This document shows, piece by piece, positions 1 to 7,893 of a stretch of 64,000 nucleotides of DNA. The notes beneath the pieces are model-generated. The model was not told the DNA's origin. It saw nothing but the letters and a program-made list of their open reading frames with translations, and did no database searches. The position numbers and the translations under genes are program-made. The first letter of the stretch is position 1, and each line of letters opens with the position of its first letter. This DNA is from Bacteroidales bacterium (GTDB lineage: Bacteria; Bacteroidota; Bacteroidia; Bacteroidales; 4484-276): assembly GCA_035647615.1 (NCBI GenBank), contig DASRND010000017.1, positions 41,770-105,769 of the forward strand, written 5' to 3'.

Positions 1-1
1 A

Positions 2-175
2 CGGTTGCTTAAAAGCCTGGCTGATCTTGATCTAATCAGGATAAAAAAAGTGCAAGTCAAATCTGATTTTTCTGAATTACTTAAAAAATTAAGAAGTCAA
101 TCTGAAGACGCCCCTTCTTTAGAAGAAATCACTAAAGAAGTTGAATCGGTTAGAAAGTCCCGATATGAAAAGTAA
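2..175 (+). CDS. C-terminal part of a probable antitoxin (partial, start outside window)
   Basis: The frame starting at base 2 stays open and gives 57 residues ending in VRKSRYEK before TAA at 173-175. The peptide is charged and helical-looking, with many Lys and Glu residues. Its stop overlaps the start of the PIN toxin gene by 11 bases, the usual arrangement of an antitoxin immediately upstream of its toxin. The N-terminus lies outside the window, so the DNA-binding part cannot be seen and the family cannot be named. The antitoxin role is inferred from position, size and overlap. Confidence 0.55.
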   Translation, partial: RLLKSLADLDLIRIKKVQVKSDFSELLKKLRSQSEDAPSLEEITKEVESVRKSRYEK

Positions 176-575
176 AAAGATCATTCTTGACACGAATCTT
201 TGGATTAGCTTTCTTATCGCCAAAGATTTTAGCTTTTTAGATGAGTATATCGAAACTGGAAAAGTAAAACTTGTTTTCTCTAAAGAGTTAATTCAGGAAT
301 TTTTGGTAGTCTCTCACCGGCCAAAATTTCAAAAACACTTCACCTACAAAGACATTGAACACTTGCTTCTTATTTTTGACAAATTTGGAGTTTTAGTGGA
401 AGTAACTTCTAAATTAAAACTCTGCCGAGACAATAAAGATGATTTTTTATTAAACCTCGCAACTGACAGCAATGCCGACTACCTTGTTACCGGGGACAAT
501 GACTTACTTGAAATAAAAAATGTACAAAAAACGAGAATCCTTACCATTAGTGAATTGAGAGAGGGACTCGCATAA
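165..575 (+). CDS. PIN-domain toxin of a type II toxin-antitoxin system
   Basis: This is a 136-residue protein of the PIN family of putative toxins (COG1569 type), metal-dependent RNases that cleave RNA when not held by their antitoxin. The acidic residues expected for a PIN active site are visible: Asp in ILDTN near the N-terminus, Glu in ELIQEF, the Asp pair in DNKDDFLLNLA and Asp in TGDNDLL near the C-terminus. I chose the ATG at 165 rather than the one at 141 because it begins directly at the first PIN strand (KKIILDTN) and overlaps the upstream antitoxin stop, implying translational coupling. The length fits the family and the gene looks intact. Its RNA target is unknown. Confidence 0.85.
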   Translation: MKSKKIILDTNLWISFLIAKDFSFLDEYIETGKVKLVFSKELIQEFLVVSHRPKFQKHFTYKDIEHLLLIFDKFGVLVEVTSKLKLCRDNKDDFLLNLATDSNADYLVTGDNDLLEIKNVQKTRILTISELREGLA

Positions 576-577
576 TT

Positions 578-741
578 ATGGATTTAACACCGATTAAAAC
601 AGAAGTGGATTAGAGATCAGCATTGAAAAGATTAGAAGGGATTTTTGATGCAAACCTGGCACTCCGAAGAGTGAAAAGCTTGAAATAATTGGGTTAATTG
701 TTGACGGTTATGAAAACAAACATTATCCAATCGAATCAGCC
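578..741 (+). pseudogene. Decayed HigA-like (HTH) antitoxin remnant
   Basis: The reading starts at the ATG three bases after the PIN toxin stop with MDLTPIKTEVD, typical of the N-terminus of HigA-like antitoxins (COG5499). An in-frame TAG follows where the family usually has a Tyr, then SALKRLEGIFDAN continues. A one-base loss shifts the frame, after which GTPKSEKLEIIGLIVDGYEN and KHYPIESA continue the family consensus. The helix-turn-helix half that should follow is missing. I see three independent lesions: a nonsense codon, a frameshift and a truncation. The family assignment is from memory of the consensus. Confidence 0.7.
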
Positions 742-783
742 TCAGGCAGCCCGGCTATAATACACATCATTTGCACGCTGAAC

Positions 784-1149
784 CTAAGGCGTCACTTCAA
801 CGATTACTTCCGTTTGTGCAAGTATTCCAAAAAGCGGAGTTCTTTTTTGATACAAACTGCTGGGTATTTGTTCTTTCAACAATACATTATCTGAATTGAA
901 AACCGGAAGCTTTTTCATTATTTCAATGACCATTTCAATATCTTTTAACTCAAAAGATTCAGTCTTAGGAATCTTCCGTGAACTTCCAATGTAAGTTATT
1001 TGTCGCGGTGTGATTCTTTGAATTTCGAATTTTTTTCCTGCACCAATACCTTCAAAACATCCAAGTTCTTCAAGTTTTTCTTTTATCGATTCAACGACGA
1101 CTGAAGACGGCTTCGTTATAAATTTTTCATTTACTGTGAAATTGCTCAT
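784..1149 (-). CDS. Hypothetical protein, 121 residues, family not recognised
   Basis: This is an open frame from ATG to TAG with normal-looking composition (Lys, Glu and Ile rich, in keeping with this AT-rich end). There is no signal peptide or membrane segment. The middle, around residues 45-75, has a basic and aromatic stretch (QRITPRQITYIGSS) followed by an amphipathic helix (ELKDIEMVIEIMKKL). I do not recognise the family. It sits among toxin-antitoxin debris and follows a headless gene fragment on the same strand, so it may be accessory DNA. The start could be an internal codon, but no alternative ATG lies near the N-terminus. Confidence 0.5.
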   Translation of the reverse strand: MSNFTVNEKFITKPSSVVVESIKEKLEELGCFEGIGAGKKFEIQRITPRQITYIGSSRKIPKTESFELKDIEMVIEIMKKLPVFNSDNVLLKEQIPSSLYQKRTPLFGILAQTEVIVEVTP

Positions 1150-1202
1150 GTGTGTAGAAATAAGTTTTTTTTAAAATGTGAATCAGTTTGTGTGTAGTCC
1201 TT

Positions 1203-1433
1203 TTAGTTGTTTCCAGACATGAATGTTTTAATTCTATCAATAAAACCGGCTACTTCATAATTTTTATCATCGATTTCATTATCATTTCCAAGTTGGAAAT
1301 GCGCCAAATCATTTAAGCCAAATTTAGTTTTATTGATACCAAAATATTTTTCAGGTCTAATTTTATGGGTACAAATCCCATGTTTCGCAAGATAGCATAA
1401 AATCTGTTCCCCATGTCGGACGCAATAATTACC
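1203..1433 (-). pseudogene. Headless C-terminal gene fragment of unknown family
   Basis: The minus strand is open for about 76 codons ending at TAA (1203-1205), with a protein-like sequence that includes HGEQILCYLAKHGICTHKIR near its beginning and NDNEIDDKNYEVAGFIDRIK near its end. It has no usable start codon: an in-frame stop lies immediately upstream and the only ATG is a few codons from the end. The composition and the alternation of charged and hydrophobic residues look like a once-coding C-terminus. The family is not recognised. It lies 53 bases upstream of the unknown gene at 784-1149 on the same strand, so the two may once have been neighbours in one operon. Confidence 0.4.
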
Positions 1434-1528
1434 TTATCTTACTGATGCTTATCCTTTTGCTGTTCCACAAAAAACAAAATCCAAATTTACTTTTAATAGA
1501 ACTTTAAGCAGATCACTTATTTCAGAGC

Positions 1529-1600
1529 TTCTGACCCGACCCTCCCCCTTGACCACGCTAACCGTGTCATTTCCACCGAAGGGAGAAATCTGATGCCTTT
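1529..1600. repeat. Copy of a dispersed intergenic repeat
   Basis: This stretch contains GTGTCATTTCCACCGAAGGG followed by AGAAATCTGATGCC. It resembles the reverse complement of the sequence around 58730-58790. The motif class, a gtcattccga..gaagg..gaatct core, is common in Bacteroidota intergenic DNA. No open frame or transposase is linked to it. The rest of the 1434-1618 gap shows nothing else I can name. Confidence 0.45.
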
Positions 1601-1618
1601 ATCCGTTGAGCAAAAATT

Positions 1619-1912
1619 TTACTTAAACACCACTTCATCAACTACATCAAAGCCGGCTTCCTTGTTGAGAGCAGTTTTGATCTTTTCGCGGGCGTAGGTA
1701 AGCTCGTTGCGCAGCGAAGCCGAATCGACTTCTACGAAGAGCGTGCGCCGGTAAATGCTCAACTTTACCGTATGGCGCGCTATCATTGCGCCCACCACCT
1801 GCTCCCACGAGTTGATGAGACCCGCTTCATTAAACTTCTGGTCAATCCGGAATTTATTTAAAATGTCGCGAATAGCATCGCCCAGGCTCTGCACATTGGG
1901 GTCTTTATACAT
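1619..1912 (-). CDS. DUF721 (DciA-like) domain protein
   Basis: This is a 97-residue protein of the DUF721 family, which includes DciA, the ancestral loader of the replicative helicase. The visible hallmarks are an N-terminal helix (SLGDAIRDILNKF), the NSWEQVVGAMIARHT segment (family consensus W..vvG..ia.hT) and the following strand-rich part (LFVEVDSASLRNELTY). The start is the ATG at 1912, which overlaps the recF stop by eight bases. The longer frame upstream lies inside recF and is unlikely to be used. Position directly after recF is common in Bacteroidota and supports a DNA replication or repair role. Helicase loading itself is inferred from the family, not shown here. Confidence 0.85.
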   Translation of the reverse strand: MYKDPNVQSLGDAIRDILNKFRIDQKFNEAGLINSWEQVVGAMIARHTVKLSIYRRTLFVEVDSASLRNELTYAREKIKTALNKEAGFDVVDEVVFK

Positions 1913-3041
1913 TGTCGATGGGTTTAGAATGGTTTTTAACTTCCTCCGGCACACCCTGGCGGATGTGATAAATTCGGTGGTCGGCATTTACTTTGTCGAG
2001 CAGGTGTTCGATTCGCTCACGCTGTGTATCGGTGATAAAAACCTGACCGAAATTATTTTCGCTGGTGAGTTGGATGAGCTGCTCCACGCGCTTGTTGTCG
2101 AGTTTATCAAAGATATCGTCGAGCAACATGATGGGTTTGTAGCTTTTGAGTTCGCGGATGTATTCGTATTGCGCCAGACGCAGCGCCACGATAAACGACT
2201 TCTGCTGACCTTGCGAACCGAACTTCTTAACAGGGTGTCCCTGGATATTCAGAATGAGGTCGTCTTTGTGAATGCCCACGTTGGTGTATCGCGAAGCCCG
2301 GTCGCGCTGCAGGGATTCTTCGAGCAACACGGCCAGACTTTCTTTCTCAAGCTGCGTTTCGTATTGTATCTCCACACTTTCGACGCCCCCCGAAATCAGT
2401 TGGAAATATCTTTCAAACACAGGGATGTAAGCCTCCAGAAACTGCCGGCGCACCGGATAAATTTTCATGCCCAGATGCGCGAGCTGCTCATCCCATATCT
2501 GCAACGAAGCTGCATGGAAGCTATGGGTTTCAGCAAAGTTTTTCAGCAGCGCATTGCGCTGCGCCAGCACCTTGTTATAGCTGATCAGGTCGTCGAGATA
2601 GACTTTGTCGAATTGTGAAATGATGCTGTCGATGAAGCGCCGCCGCACGTCGCTGCCCTCGTTAATCAGGTCGCGGTCGTAGGGCGAAATCATCACCAGC
2701 GGATACAAGCCGATGTGATCGGAAAGCCGGTCGTATTCCTTTTTATTAAGCTTAAAACTTTTTTTCTGATTTCTTTTCTGAACACATTGTATCGTTTCGG
2801 TGGCGCGGCTGTTGAGGTCGTACCTTCCGGTGATAGAAAAATAAGGCTCCTCGTGGCGGATATTTTGTGAGTCGATGGCGTTGAAATAGCTTTTGCAAAA
2901 GGAGAGGTAATAAATGGCGTCGAGGAGATTGGTCTTGCCGGCGGCGTTGTCGCCAATAAAACAGTTCACCCGCGCCGAGAAATCCATATCCGCTTCAGCG
3001 ATATTTTTAAAATTATGAAGTTGTAGATTTTTAAGAAACAT
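1905..3041 (-). CDS. recF: DNA replication and repair protein RecF
   Basis: RecF (378 residues) is an SMC-like ATPase that, with RecO and RecR, helps load RecA at single-strand gaps. The N-terminal signature LQLHNFKNI is present. Walker A is GDNAAGKTNLLDAI at about residues 30-43, the ABC-type signature region is FGSQGQQKSF near residue 280, and Walker B is PIMLLDDIFDKLD near residue 305, followed by the D-loop. The length is usual for the family. The start ATG overlaps the end of ispH by 11 bases and the end overlaps the DUF721 gene, so the three genes form one transcript with probable translational coupling. Confidence 0.97.
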   Translation of the reverse strand: MFLKNLQLHNFKNIAEADMDFSARVNCFIGDNAAGKTNLLDAIYYLSFCKSYFNAIDSQNIRHEEPYFSITGRYDLNSRATETIQCVQKRNQKKSFKLNKKEYDRLSDHIGLYPLVMISPYDRDLINEGSDVRRRFIDSIISQFDKVYLDDLISYNKVLAQRNALLKNFAETHSFHAASLQIWDEQLAHLGMKIYPVRRQFLEAYIPVFERYFQLISGGVESVEIQYETQLEKESLAVLLEESLQRDRASRYTNVGIHKDDLILNIQGHPVKKFGSQGQQKSFIVALRLAQYEYIRELKSYKPIMLLDDIFDKLDNKRVEQLIQLTSENNFGQVFITDTQRERIEHLLDKVNADHRIYHIRQGVPEEVKNHSKPIDNV

Positions 3042-3921
3042 CGCCTTGCCGGTTTTGAGTTATTTCATTTATCTGTTCGGCCACCTGCCCTAGAAGCCAC
3101 AGCGGAGTGGAGGTAGCGCCGGTGATGCCGACTTTTTTTGCATGCGCAAACCACTCACTTTTTATTTCGTCGATGGCTGCCACCTTAAACGTTTGCGGGT
3201 TGTGCCCGCGACAAATTCCGTAAAGGTATTTCCCGTTGGATGAGCTGGCGCCGCTCACAAAAACCACCACATCGTGGGCTTTGGAAAATTGCACCAGGCG
3301 GCTATCGCGGTTGCTCACCTGGCGGCAGATACTGTCGGTAGCGGTAAAATGTAGCATGTCGGCGTCTGTAATTTCACTTCCGGCCTTAGCGATGCTTTCG
3401 GTGAGTTGCTGGTAGAGCTTTCTGTTTTGGGTAGTCTGTGCAAAAAGATAGATAGGCCGCGCAAAATCTATCTGGTTTAGATCCTCTTCCGTTTCGACGA
3501 TGATTGCCTGGTTGCCGGTCTGGCCGTTGAGGCCAATCACCTCCGGATGGTTTTTTCGTCCAAAAATTACCACCTGCACCTCCGGCTGCTGATGCGCCCG
3601 CTTCACCTTTTGCTGCAAACGCAACACCACCGGGCAGGTGGCGTCGATGAGGCTCAAATTATTTTTACGGGCTGTTTCGTAAGTGGCGGGCGGCTCGCCA
3701 TGTGCACGGATAAGAACAGTAGCATCCTGCAAAGCCGCAAATTCCTGATGGTCGATCACACGCAAACCCAACTTCTCCAGCCGATGCGTCTCGGCCTCGT
3801 TGTGGATGATGGCGCCAAGGCAATAGAGTTGCCCGTGTTGGCTCAGCTCCTGCTCTGCCAGCCGGATAGCCCGCGACACCCCACCACAAAACCCTGCGTC
3901 TTTATCAATTTCTATTACCAT
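3031..3921 (-). CDS. ispH: 4-hydroxy-3-methylbut-2-enyl diphosphate reductase (IspH/LytB)
   Basis: IspH carries out the last step of the MEP isoprenoid pathway, converting HMBPP to IPP and DMAPP with a [4Fe-4S] cluster. The three cluster cysteines are visible: AGFCGGV at residues 10-16, DATCPVV near residue 94 and DSICRQVSNRD near residue 193. The substrate-binding HNEAE and GHNPQT-type motifs and the GITGATSTP motif are also present. At 296 residues the length is normal for the family. Its product feeds prenyl diphosphate synthesis, including the menaquinone side chain attached by MenA at about 38 kb. It is the first gene of the ispH-recF-DUF721 operon. Confidence 0.97.
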   Translation of the reverse strand: MVIEIDKDAGFCGGVSRAIRLAEQELSQHGQLYCLGAIIHNEAETHRLEKLGLRVIDHQEFAALQDATVLIRAHGEPPATYETARKNNLSLIDATCPVVLRLQQKVKRAHQQPEVQVVIFGRKNHPEVIGLNGQTGNQAIIVETEEDLNQIDFARPIYLFAQTTQNRKLYQQLTESIAKAGSEITDADMLHFTATDSICRQVSNRDSRLVQFSKAHDVVVFVSGASSSNGKYLYGICRGHNPQTFKVAAIDEIKSEWFAHAKKVGITGATSTPLWLLGQVAEQINEITQNRQGDVS

Positions 3922-4341
3922 CGATTTTTGAAATCTTTTAATCCTTTTGCAAAATAAACCATTTTTGGAGAGCTTGAGGAGGAGACATCTGCTTCGTGAG
4001 GTAATGAGGGGTTTTTAAAACTATATTCCTAAAAACAAAAAGCAAAAATCAAATAAATCCCAATATTAAAAAAGCCAATAAATCAAAACCCGACGAAATT
4101 AGCATCATCCAAAACATGAAAATTTCGCCTGATTCCTTTGCGTTAATTGGCTTAATTCGCGCAAATTCGCAGACAGTTCCCTGATTTCTTTCGTACAAAT
4201 TAGCTATTTCGCGAAAATTCGTGGAAGCTTCCTTTGTCCTTGAATTTCTGCAGATTGTTACTCTGGCATGCCCCTCGTCGCCGAACTTATGTTTTAATGG
4301 ATTGTTTACTACTTTTGACAAAAAAATCATAATTCTTTATT
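3922..4341. other. Gene-poor gap with degenerate AT-rich repeat text
   Basis: No gene is supported here. The 4130-4230 stretch repeats short words of the type aattcgcgcaaattcgcag and atttcgcgaaaattcgtgg. Similar text occurs at 8755-8826. The apparent 93-codon frame at 4049-4330 (minus) runs through this text, its translation looks random, and I reject it. Confidence 0.5.
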
Positions 4342-4950
4342 ATGGATAATTATTTTGGTTTCAGCAGCCACCGCGGCATAGAGATACCCCAATTATTTTA
4401 CGACAGCCTCACCCATAAACCTTTCGCCAAATGCCAGGTTTGCGAAAAGCAACTCGTCGAAACCGGCGCCGATTACATGATCGAAAAAGTGTTTCGGAAA
4501 AATATTGTCAGCGGCAGAATTGAATCGCAATACGAATTTGCCATCTGTTTCGACTGCGCCCTAAAACTCACAGAAAGCTACTCGGAAGAGTCGCGCGCCA
4601 ACCTGCAACGCTTCTTCAACGAACAGGTTGCCGACCTGATGAAGGCACCGACAGAAGCGCCCCCCGAATCGGAACGCGACGTGTTGGAGCTGCTCTCGCA
4701 TTGTTCTATCACCGGCAAACCGGTACACGAACTCGACGAATATCAGATTGCCGGCCACTTCAACGGCGGCTACCTCAACACCGACATGCGCCCCTTTATG
4801 ATGGGTAGCGGCTCGATGGATGACGTCTCGGATTTGCTCAGCGAAAAGACCATCGACGAAATAGACGACTTTACGGGCAAATACCTGACCGGTCCGCCCG
4901 AGTTCCGCGACTTCTTCAAATCACCCAAACGAAGACCGATATTGGTTTAA
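4342..4950 (+). CDS. Hypothetical protein with two Cys pairs, family not recognised
   Basis: This is a 202-residue cytoplasmic-looking protein without a signal peptide or membrane segment. It carries CQVCEK at about residues 32-37 and CFDC at about 70-73, spaced like a zinc-binding treble-clef or ribbon. A third pair-like site (HCSITGKPVHEL) lies near residue 117. The C-terminal third is acidic and ends in a short basic tail (KSPKRRPILV). Codon use matches the surrounding chromosome. It stands alone, with the convergent DHOD-like gene downstream. Zinc binding is inferred from the Cys spacing; I do not know its function. Confidence 0.75.
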   Translation: MDNYFGFSSHRGIEIPQLFYDSLTHKPFAKCQVCEKQLVETGADYMIEKVFRKNIVSGRIESQYEFAICFDCALKLTESYSEESRANLQRFFNEQVADLMKAPTEAPPESERDVLELLSHCSITGKPVHELDEYQIAGHFNGGYLNTDMRPFMMGSGSMDDVSDLLSEKTIDEIDDFTGKYLTGPPEFRDFFKSPKRRPILV

Positions 4951-5035
4951 ATATTGCCTGCGCCACCAACCCCATAACAAAAAACCGCACGATAATCCGC
5001 ACGGTTTATGATAAAAGTAAACTTGTGGAGGAAGG

Positions 5036-6028
5036 TTATTCTATTCCTGCAAAGTGTTTCATAAATTGCATACGCTCGTAGGCAGCGGCATTCTCGGCAG
5101 ATTTGAGGCTAAGGCGGCCAATGAAATCATCGGTGGTTTTAAACTTGTTCTGCGTCATCCAGTCGTCCATAAAACGCGTCATTTCGCCAATGCGTCCAAA
5201 ACCGTTTTTGTAAAGTGTTGAAGCAACCTGCACGGCTTTAGCACCGGCCAGCAGTTGTTTTATCATGGCCTCACCATCGTGGATACCAGTGGATGCAGCG
5301 ATGTCGCAATGCATCCTGTCCGACAGCATGGCTACCCAACGCAACGTCAAAGGCATTTCTTCGGGGGTGCTGTACACATGTGAAGAAACGACGTCGAAGG
5401 TATTGATATTGATGTCGGGAGCGAAAAAGCGATTGAACAAGACCATTCCGGCAATGCCTGTCCACGAGAGCTTGAGAGCCGTCTTGGCGAGGCTCGAAAA
5501 GTAATAGCTAATCTTCACAGCCACCGGAATCGACACCAACCGCAGCACTTCGCTCACGATGTCGAAATAAACCTGCTCATTTTGCAACGAATCATGCTTG
5601 GTGTCGGAGGGCAGAATAAAAATATTTAGCTCCAGTCCGTCGGCGCCGGCATCTTCCATCCTTCGCGCAAAGGTGATCCACTCTGAAGGCGAAATGCAAT
5701 TGACGCTGGCGATGATGGGAATAGAAACCGCCTTTTTGCCGTCGGTGATCAACTTCAGGTATTCGCCCAGGTCGCGTTCGCGGGTGTAGTGGCCGATGTA
5801 ATCCTCGGCTTCGGGATAGGCGTAGATTTCTTGATTTTCGGTGTGCTTCATGGTTTTGCTCACCTGGTGGAGTATCTGCTCCTCGAAGAGTGACTTTAAA
5901 ACCACAGCGGCGGCACCATTTTCTTCAAGTTTTATCAGATTGTCTACCGACTTGGTAAGTCCGCTGCTGGCGGCTATCACCGGATTGCGCAGCTTAAAAC
6001 CCATGTAGTTGGTGCTAAGATCAGCCAT
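5036..6028 (-). CDS. Dihydroorotate dehydrogenase-like flavoprotein
   Basis: This 330-residue protein of the dihydroorotate dehydrogenase superfamily is predicted to be an FMN-binding TIM barrel. It starts with the family-typical LSTNYMGFKLRNPVIAASSG. It has the barrel-strand motif SVNCISPSEW near residue 108, the acid- and Asn-containing GADGLELNI, the Lys strand PVAVKIS near residue 170, and the phosphate-binding end IAASTGIHDGEA...GAKAVQVAS. It lacks companions from pyrimidine biosynthesis and belongs to the DHOD-like group of unknown substrate rather than clearly to PyrD. It is a single gene with no operon partner. Confidence 0.85.
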   Translation of the reverse strand: MADLSTNYMGFKLRNPVIAASSGLTKSVDNLIKLEENGAAAVVLKSLFEEQILHQVSKTMKHTENQEIYAYPEAEDYIGHYTRERDLGEYLKLITDGKKAVSIPIIASVNCISPSEWITFARRMEDAGADGLELNIFILPSDTKHDSLQNEQVYFDIVSEVLRLVSIPVAVKISYYFSSLAKTALKLSWTGIAGMVLFNRFFAPDININTFDVVSSHVYSTPEEMPLTLRWVAMLSDRMHCDIAASTGIHDGEAMIKQLLAGAKAVQVASTLYKNGFGRIGEMTRFMDDWMTQNKFKTTDDFIGRLSLKSAENAAAYERMQFMKHFAGIE

Positions 6029-6228
6029 AATGTGTATGTTTTTAGATAATTATTCTTGTCTTCTTTTGCATTTCTTTATTGCATCCGACAAACAAAAATA
6101 GACAATCCCGCTGAGTACGAAGTTTTTTTGGTAGAATTATGTAGTAATTTTTAATGAAAATAAATAGCTCCGTATCAGACCAACGATTATTTCTATTTTT
6201 GAAATTCATTAATAAACAAATGATAATG

Positions 6229-7350
6229 ATGGTAAAAAAGGCTCTCATGCCAGTCCTTTTGCTCCTTTTGATAACCATGCTCAATGCTTGCCATGTGGGG
6301 CGTTTCTTTTACTGGAACTTTGCAGATGCTGACGATTATAAAAAATTTGCCGCCGCACCTGTGGCCACCGACAGTGTCAATTTTGAATTTTACAAAGCCA
6401 ACGAAACTTTCGTCCCGCAAATTCCTTCCTTGTGGCAACAAGATAATGGCAACACTAATTTTACTGCGTTTCTTAATCAAAATCATACGCTTGCTTTCCT
6501 CATCATCCGAAACGACACACTTTTGTACGAGCAATATTTCAAAGGCACCGATTCGGCCTCCATCATGCCCTCCTTTTCGGTAAGCAAATCCTTTGTCTCG
6601 GCGCTGGTGGGCATTGCCATCGGTGAAGGAAAAATCCAATCGGTGGATCAACCGGTCACAGATTTTATCCCGGGGCTGCTCGACAACGACACCGCTTTCC
6701 GGCAGATCACCATCGACGATTTGCTCAACATGCGCTCGGGAGTGCGTTTCAACGAAGGCTACGCAAGTCCGTTTGCCGATATGGCCAAATATTATTACGG
6801 AACCAACCTGCAGCGTTATGTTTTAAAATTAAAAATCGACCGCCCGCCTGACGAAATTTACAATTACCAGAGTGTAAACACACTGCTGCTGGGTATGGCA
6901 TTGGAGCGTGCCACCGAAACGTCGCTCAACGAATATCTTAGCGAAAAACTGTGGAAGCCTCTCGGCATGTCGGTAGATGTCGGCTGGAGCATCGACAGTG
7001 AGCGCCACGGAACCATCAAAGCATTTTGCTGCCTCGACGCTCCGGCACGCGACTTTGCGCGCTTCGGCCGCCTCTACCTCAACAACGGGCAGTGGCATGG
7101 CCAACAAATAATCCCGGAAGAATGGGTGGAAGAAACCATGCAAATTGTGAACGATTCGCGCGACGGGCAGGGCTATAGTTACACCCGCCAATGGCGCGTG
7201 AAAGACGACGGCGCCATCTTTGCCAAAGGGCTGCTGGGGCAATATATTTATATCGACCCGCAGCGCAACCTGCTCATGCTCCGCTTTGGCACCAAGGCCA
7301 CCGACATCGTGTGGCCCGACCTGATGGAAAAAGTTGCGAAGGAATTATAG
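6229..7350 (+). CDS. Class C beta-lactamase-related serine hydrolase, lipoprotein
   Basis: This is a serine hydrolase of the class C beta-lactamase/penicillin-binding-protein fold (373 residues). The start chosen is the ATG at 6229 (MVKKALMPVLLLLLITMLNAC), because it gives a normal lipoprotein signal with Cys as the acylation site; longer starts at 6154 and 6220 add an odd extension. The catalytic SxxK is SVSKSF at about residues 114-119, the second motif is YNYQSVN near residue 204, and GLLGQ near residue 340 stands where KTG-type motifs usually are. It is expected in the periplasm or on the outer membrane. The substrate is unknown, with peptidase or esterase activity most likely. Two further members lie at 29649-31169 and 47911-49068. 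Confidence 0.85.
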   Translation: MVKKALMPVLLLLLITMLNACHVGRFFYWNFADADDYKKFAAAPVATDSVNFEFYKANETFVPQIPSLWQQDNGNTNFTAFLNQNHTLAFLIIRNDTLLYEQYFKGTDSASIMPSFSVSKSFVSALVGIAIGEGKIQSVDQPVTDFIPGLLDNDTAFRQITIDDLLNMRSGVRFNEGYASPFADMAKYYYGTNLQRYVLKLKIDRPPDEIYNYQSVNTLLLGMALERATETSLNEYLSEKLWKPLGMSVDVGWSIDSERHGTIKAFCCLDAPARDFARFGRLYLNNGQWHGQQIIPEEWVEETMQIVNDSRDGQGYSYTRQWRVKDDGAIFAKGLLGQYIYIDPQRNLLMLRFGTKATDIVWPDLMEKVAKEL

Positions 7351-7408
7351 GCCGACGTAAAAAATCAGGGATCAATAACCCCGGCTGGCTTGATTGCTGG
7401 GGGCAAAA

Positions 7409-7888
7409 TCATTCTTCATAAAAAGCCTCCGCTCCTGGATACATATATTTTTCGCGGGCAATCTGCTCATTGAAGGTGTAATATTGAATCACCCCGCCGG
7501 CGCAAAACACTCCGTCGCTGTCGAGAAGCTCCGTTTCGATGTCGGCCAGATTATGGCGTTTTTCTTTCAGACGGGCGCGCAGGGTCAGCGCACCGCGGTC
7601 GGTATAAACCGGTTTGCGGTAACGAACCTCCAGGCGCGAAGTAACACCGGCAGTGTGCAGACGTGCGTAAACATACCAACTGGCGATTTCGTCGAGCAGC
7701 GTTGCCTGTATTCCTCCATGCAAAAGGTTGTGATAACCCTGAAACTGTGGCTGCGGTAGCCATCGTGCTACTATGTATTCGCCTTCGTTAAGAAACGAAA
7801 GCTGCAAACCAAGCTTATTGTCGGGCGAGCAGCCAAAACAATTGTAACCGGATCTGCCGGCAAAAGGATTGATAATTTTGCGTTCCAT
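7409..7888 (-). CDS. PaaI-type hotdog-fold thioesterase
   Basis: This is a 159-residue single-domain hotdog protein of the PaaI/4HBT group, which hydrolyses acyl-CoA thioesters. The motif LLHGGIQATLLDEIASW at about residues 55-71 contains the conserved HGG and the acidic residue at the start of the central helix. RLEVRYRKPVYTD matches the second family strand. An N-terminal CFGC motif near residues 17-20 is typical of one branch of this family. It lies five bases downstream of the MORN-protein gene on the same strand, so they probably share a transcript. The acyl-CoA substrate is not predictable. Confidence 0.85.
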   Translation of the reverse strand: MERKIINPFAGRSGYNCFGCSPDNKLGLQLSFLNEGEYIVARWLPQPQFQGYHNLLHGGIQATLLDEIASWYVYARLHTAGVTSRLEVRYRKPVYTDRGALTLRARLKEKRHNLADIETELLDSDGVFCAGGVIQYYTFNEQIAREKYMYPGAEAFYEE

Positions 7889-7893
7889 AGTTT

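Noticed and set aside
741..800. Possible integron attC site between the TA remnant and the next gene
   Set aside because: The text ctgaacctaagg loosely resembles attC arms, but no matching GTTRRRY partner at proper spacing or integrase gene is present.
1755..2618. 287-codon frame on the plus strand over recF
   Set aside because: It is a shadow of recF and the DUF721 gene. The minus strand gives complete, motif-bearing proteins.
4049..4330. 93-codon frame on the minus strand
   Set aside because: It runs through degenerate repeat text, has no family-like sequence, and its translation looks random.
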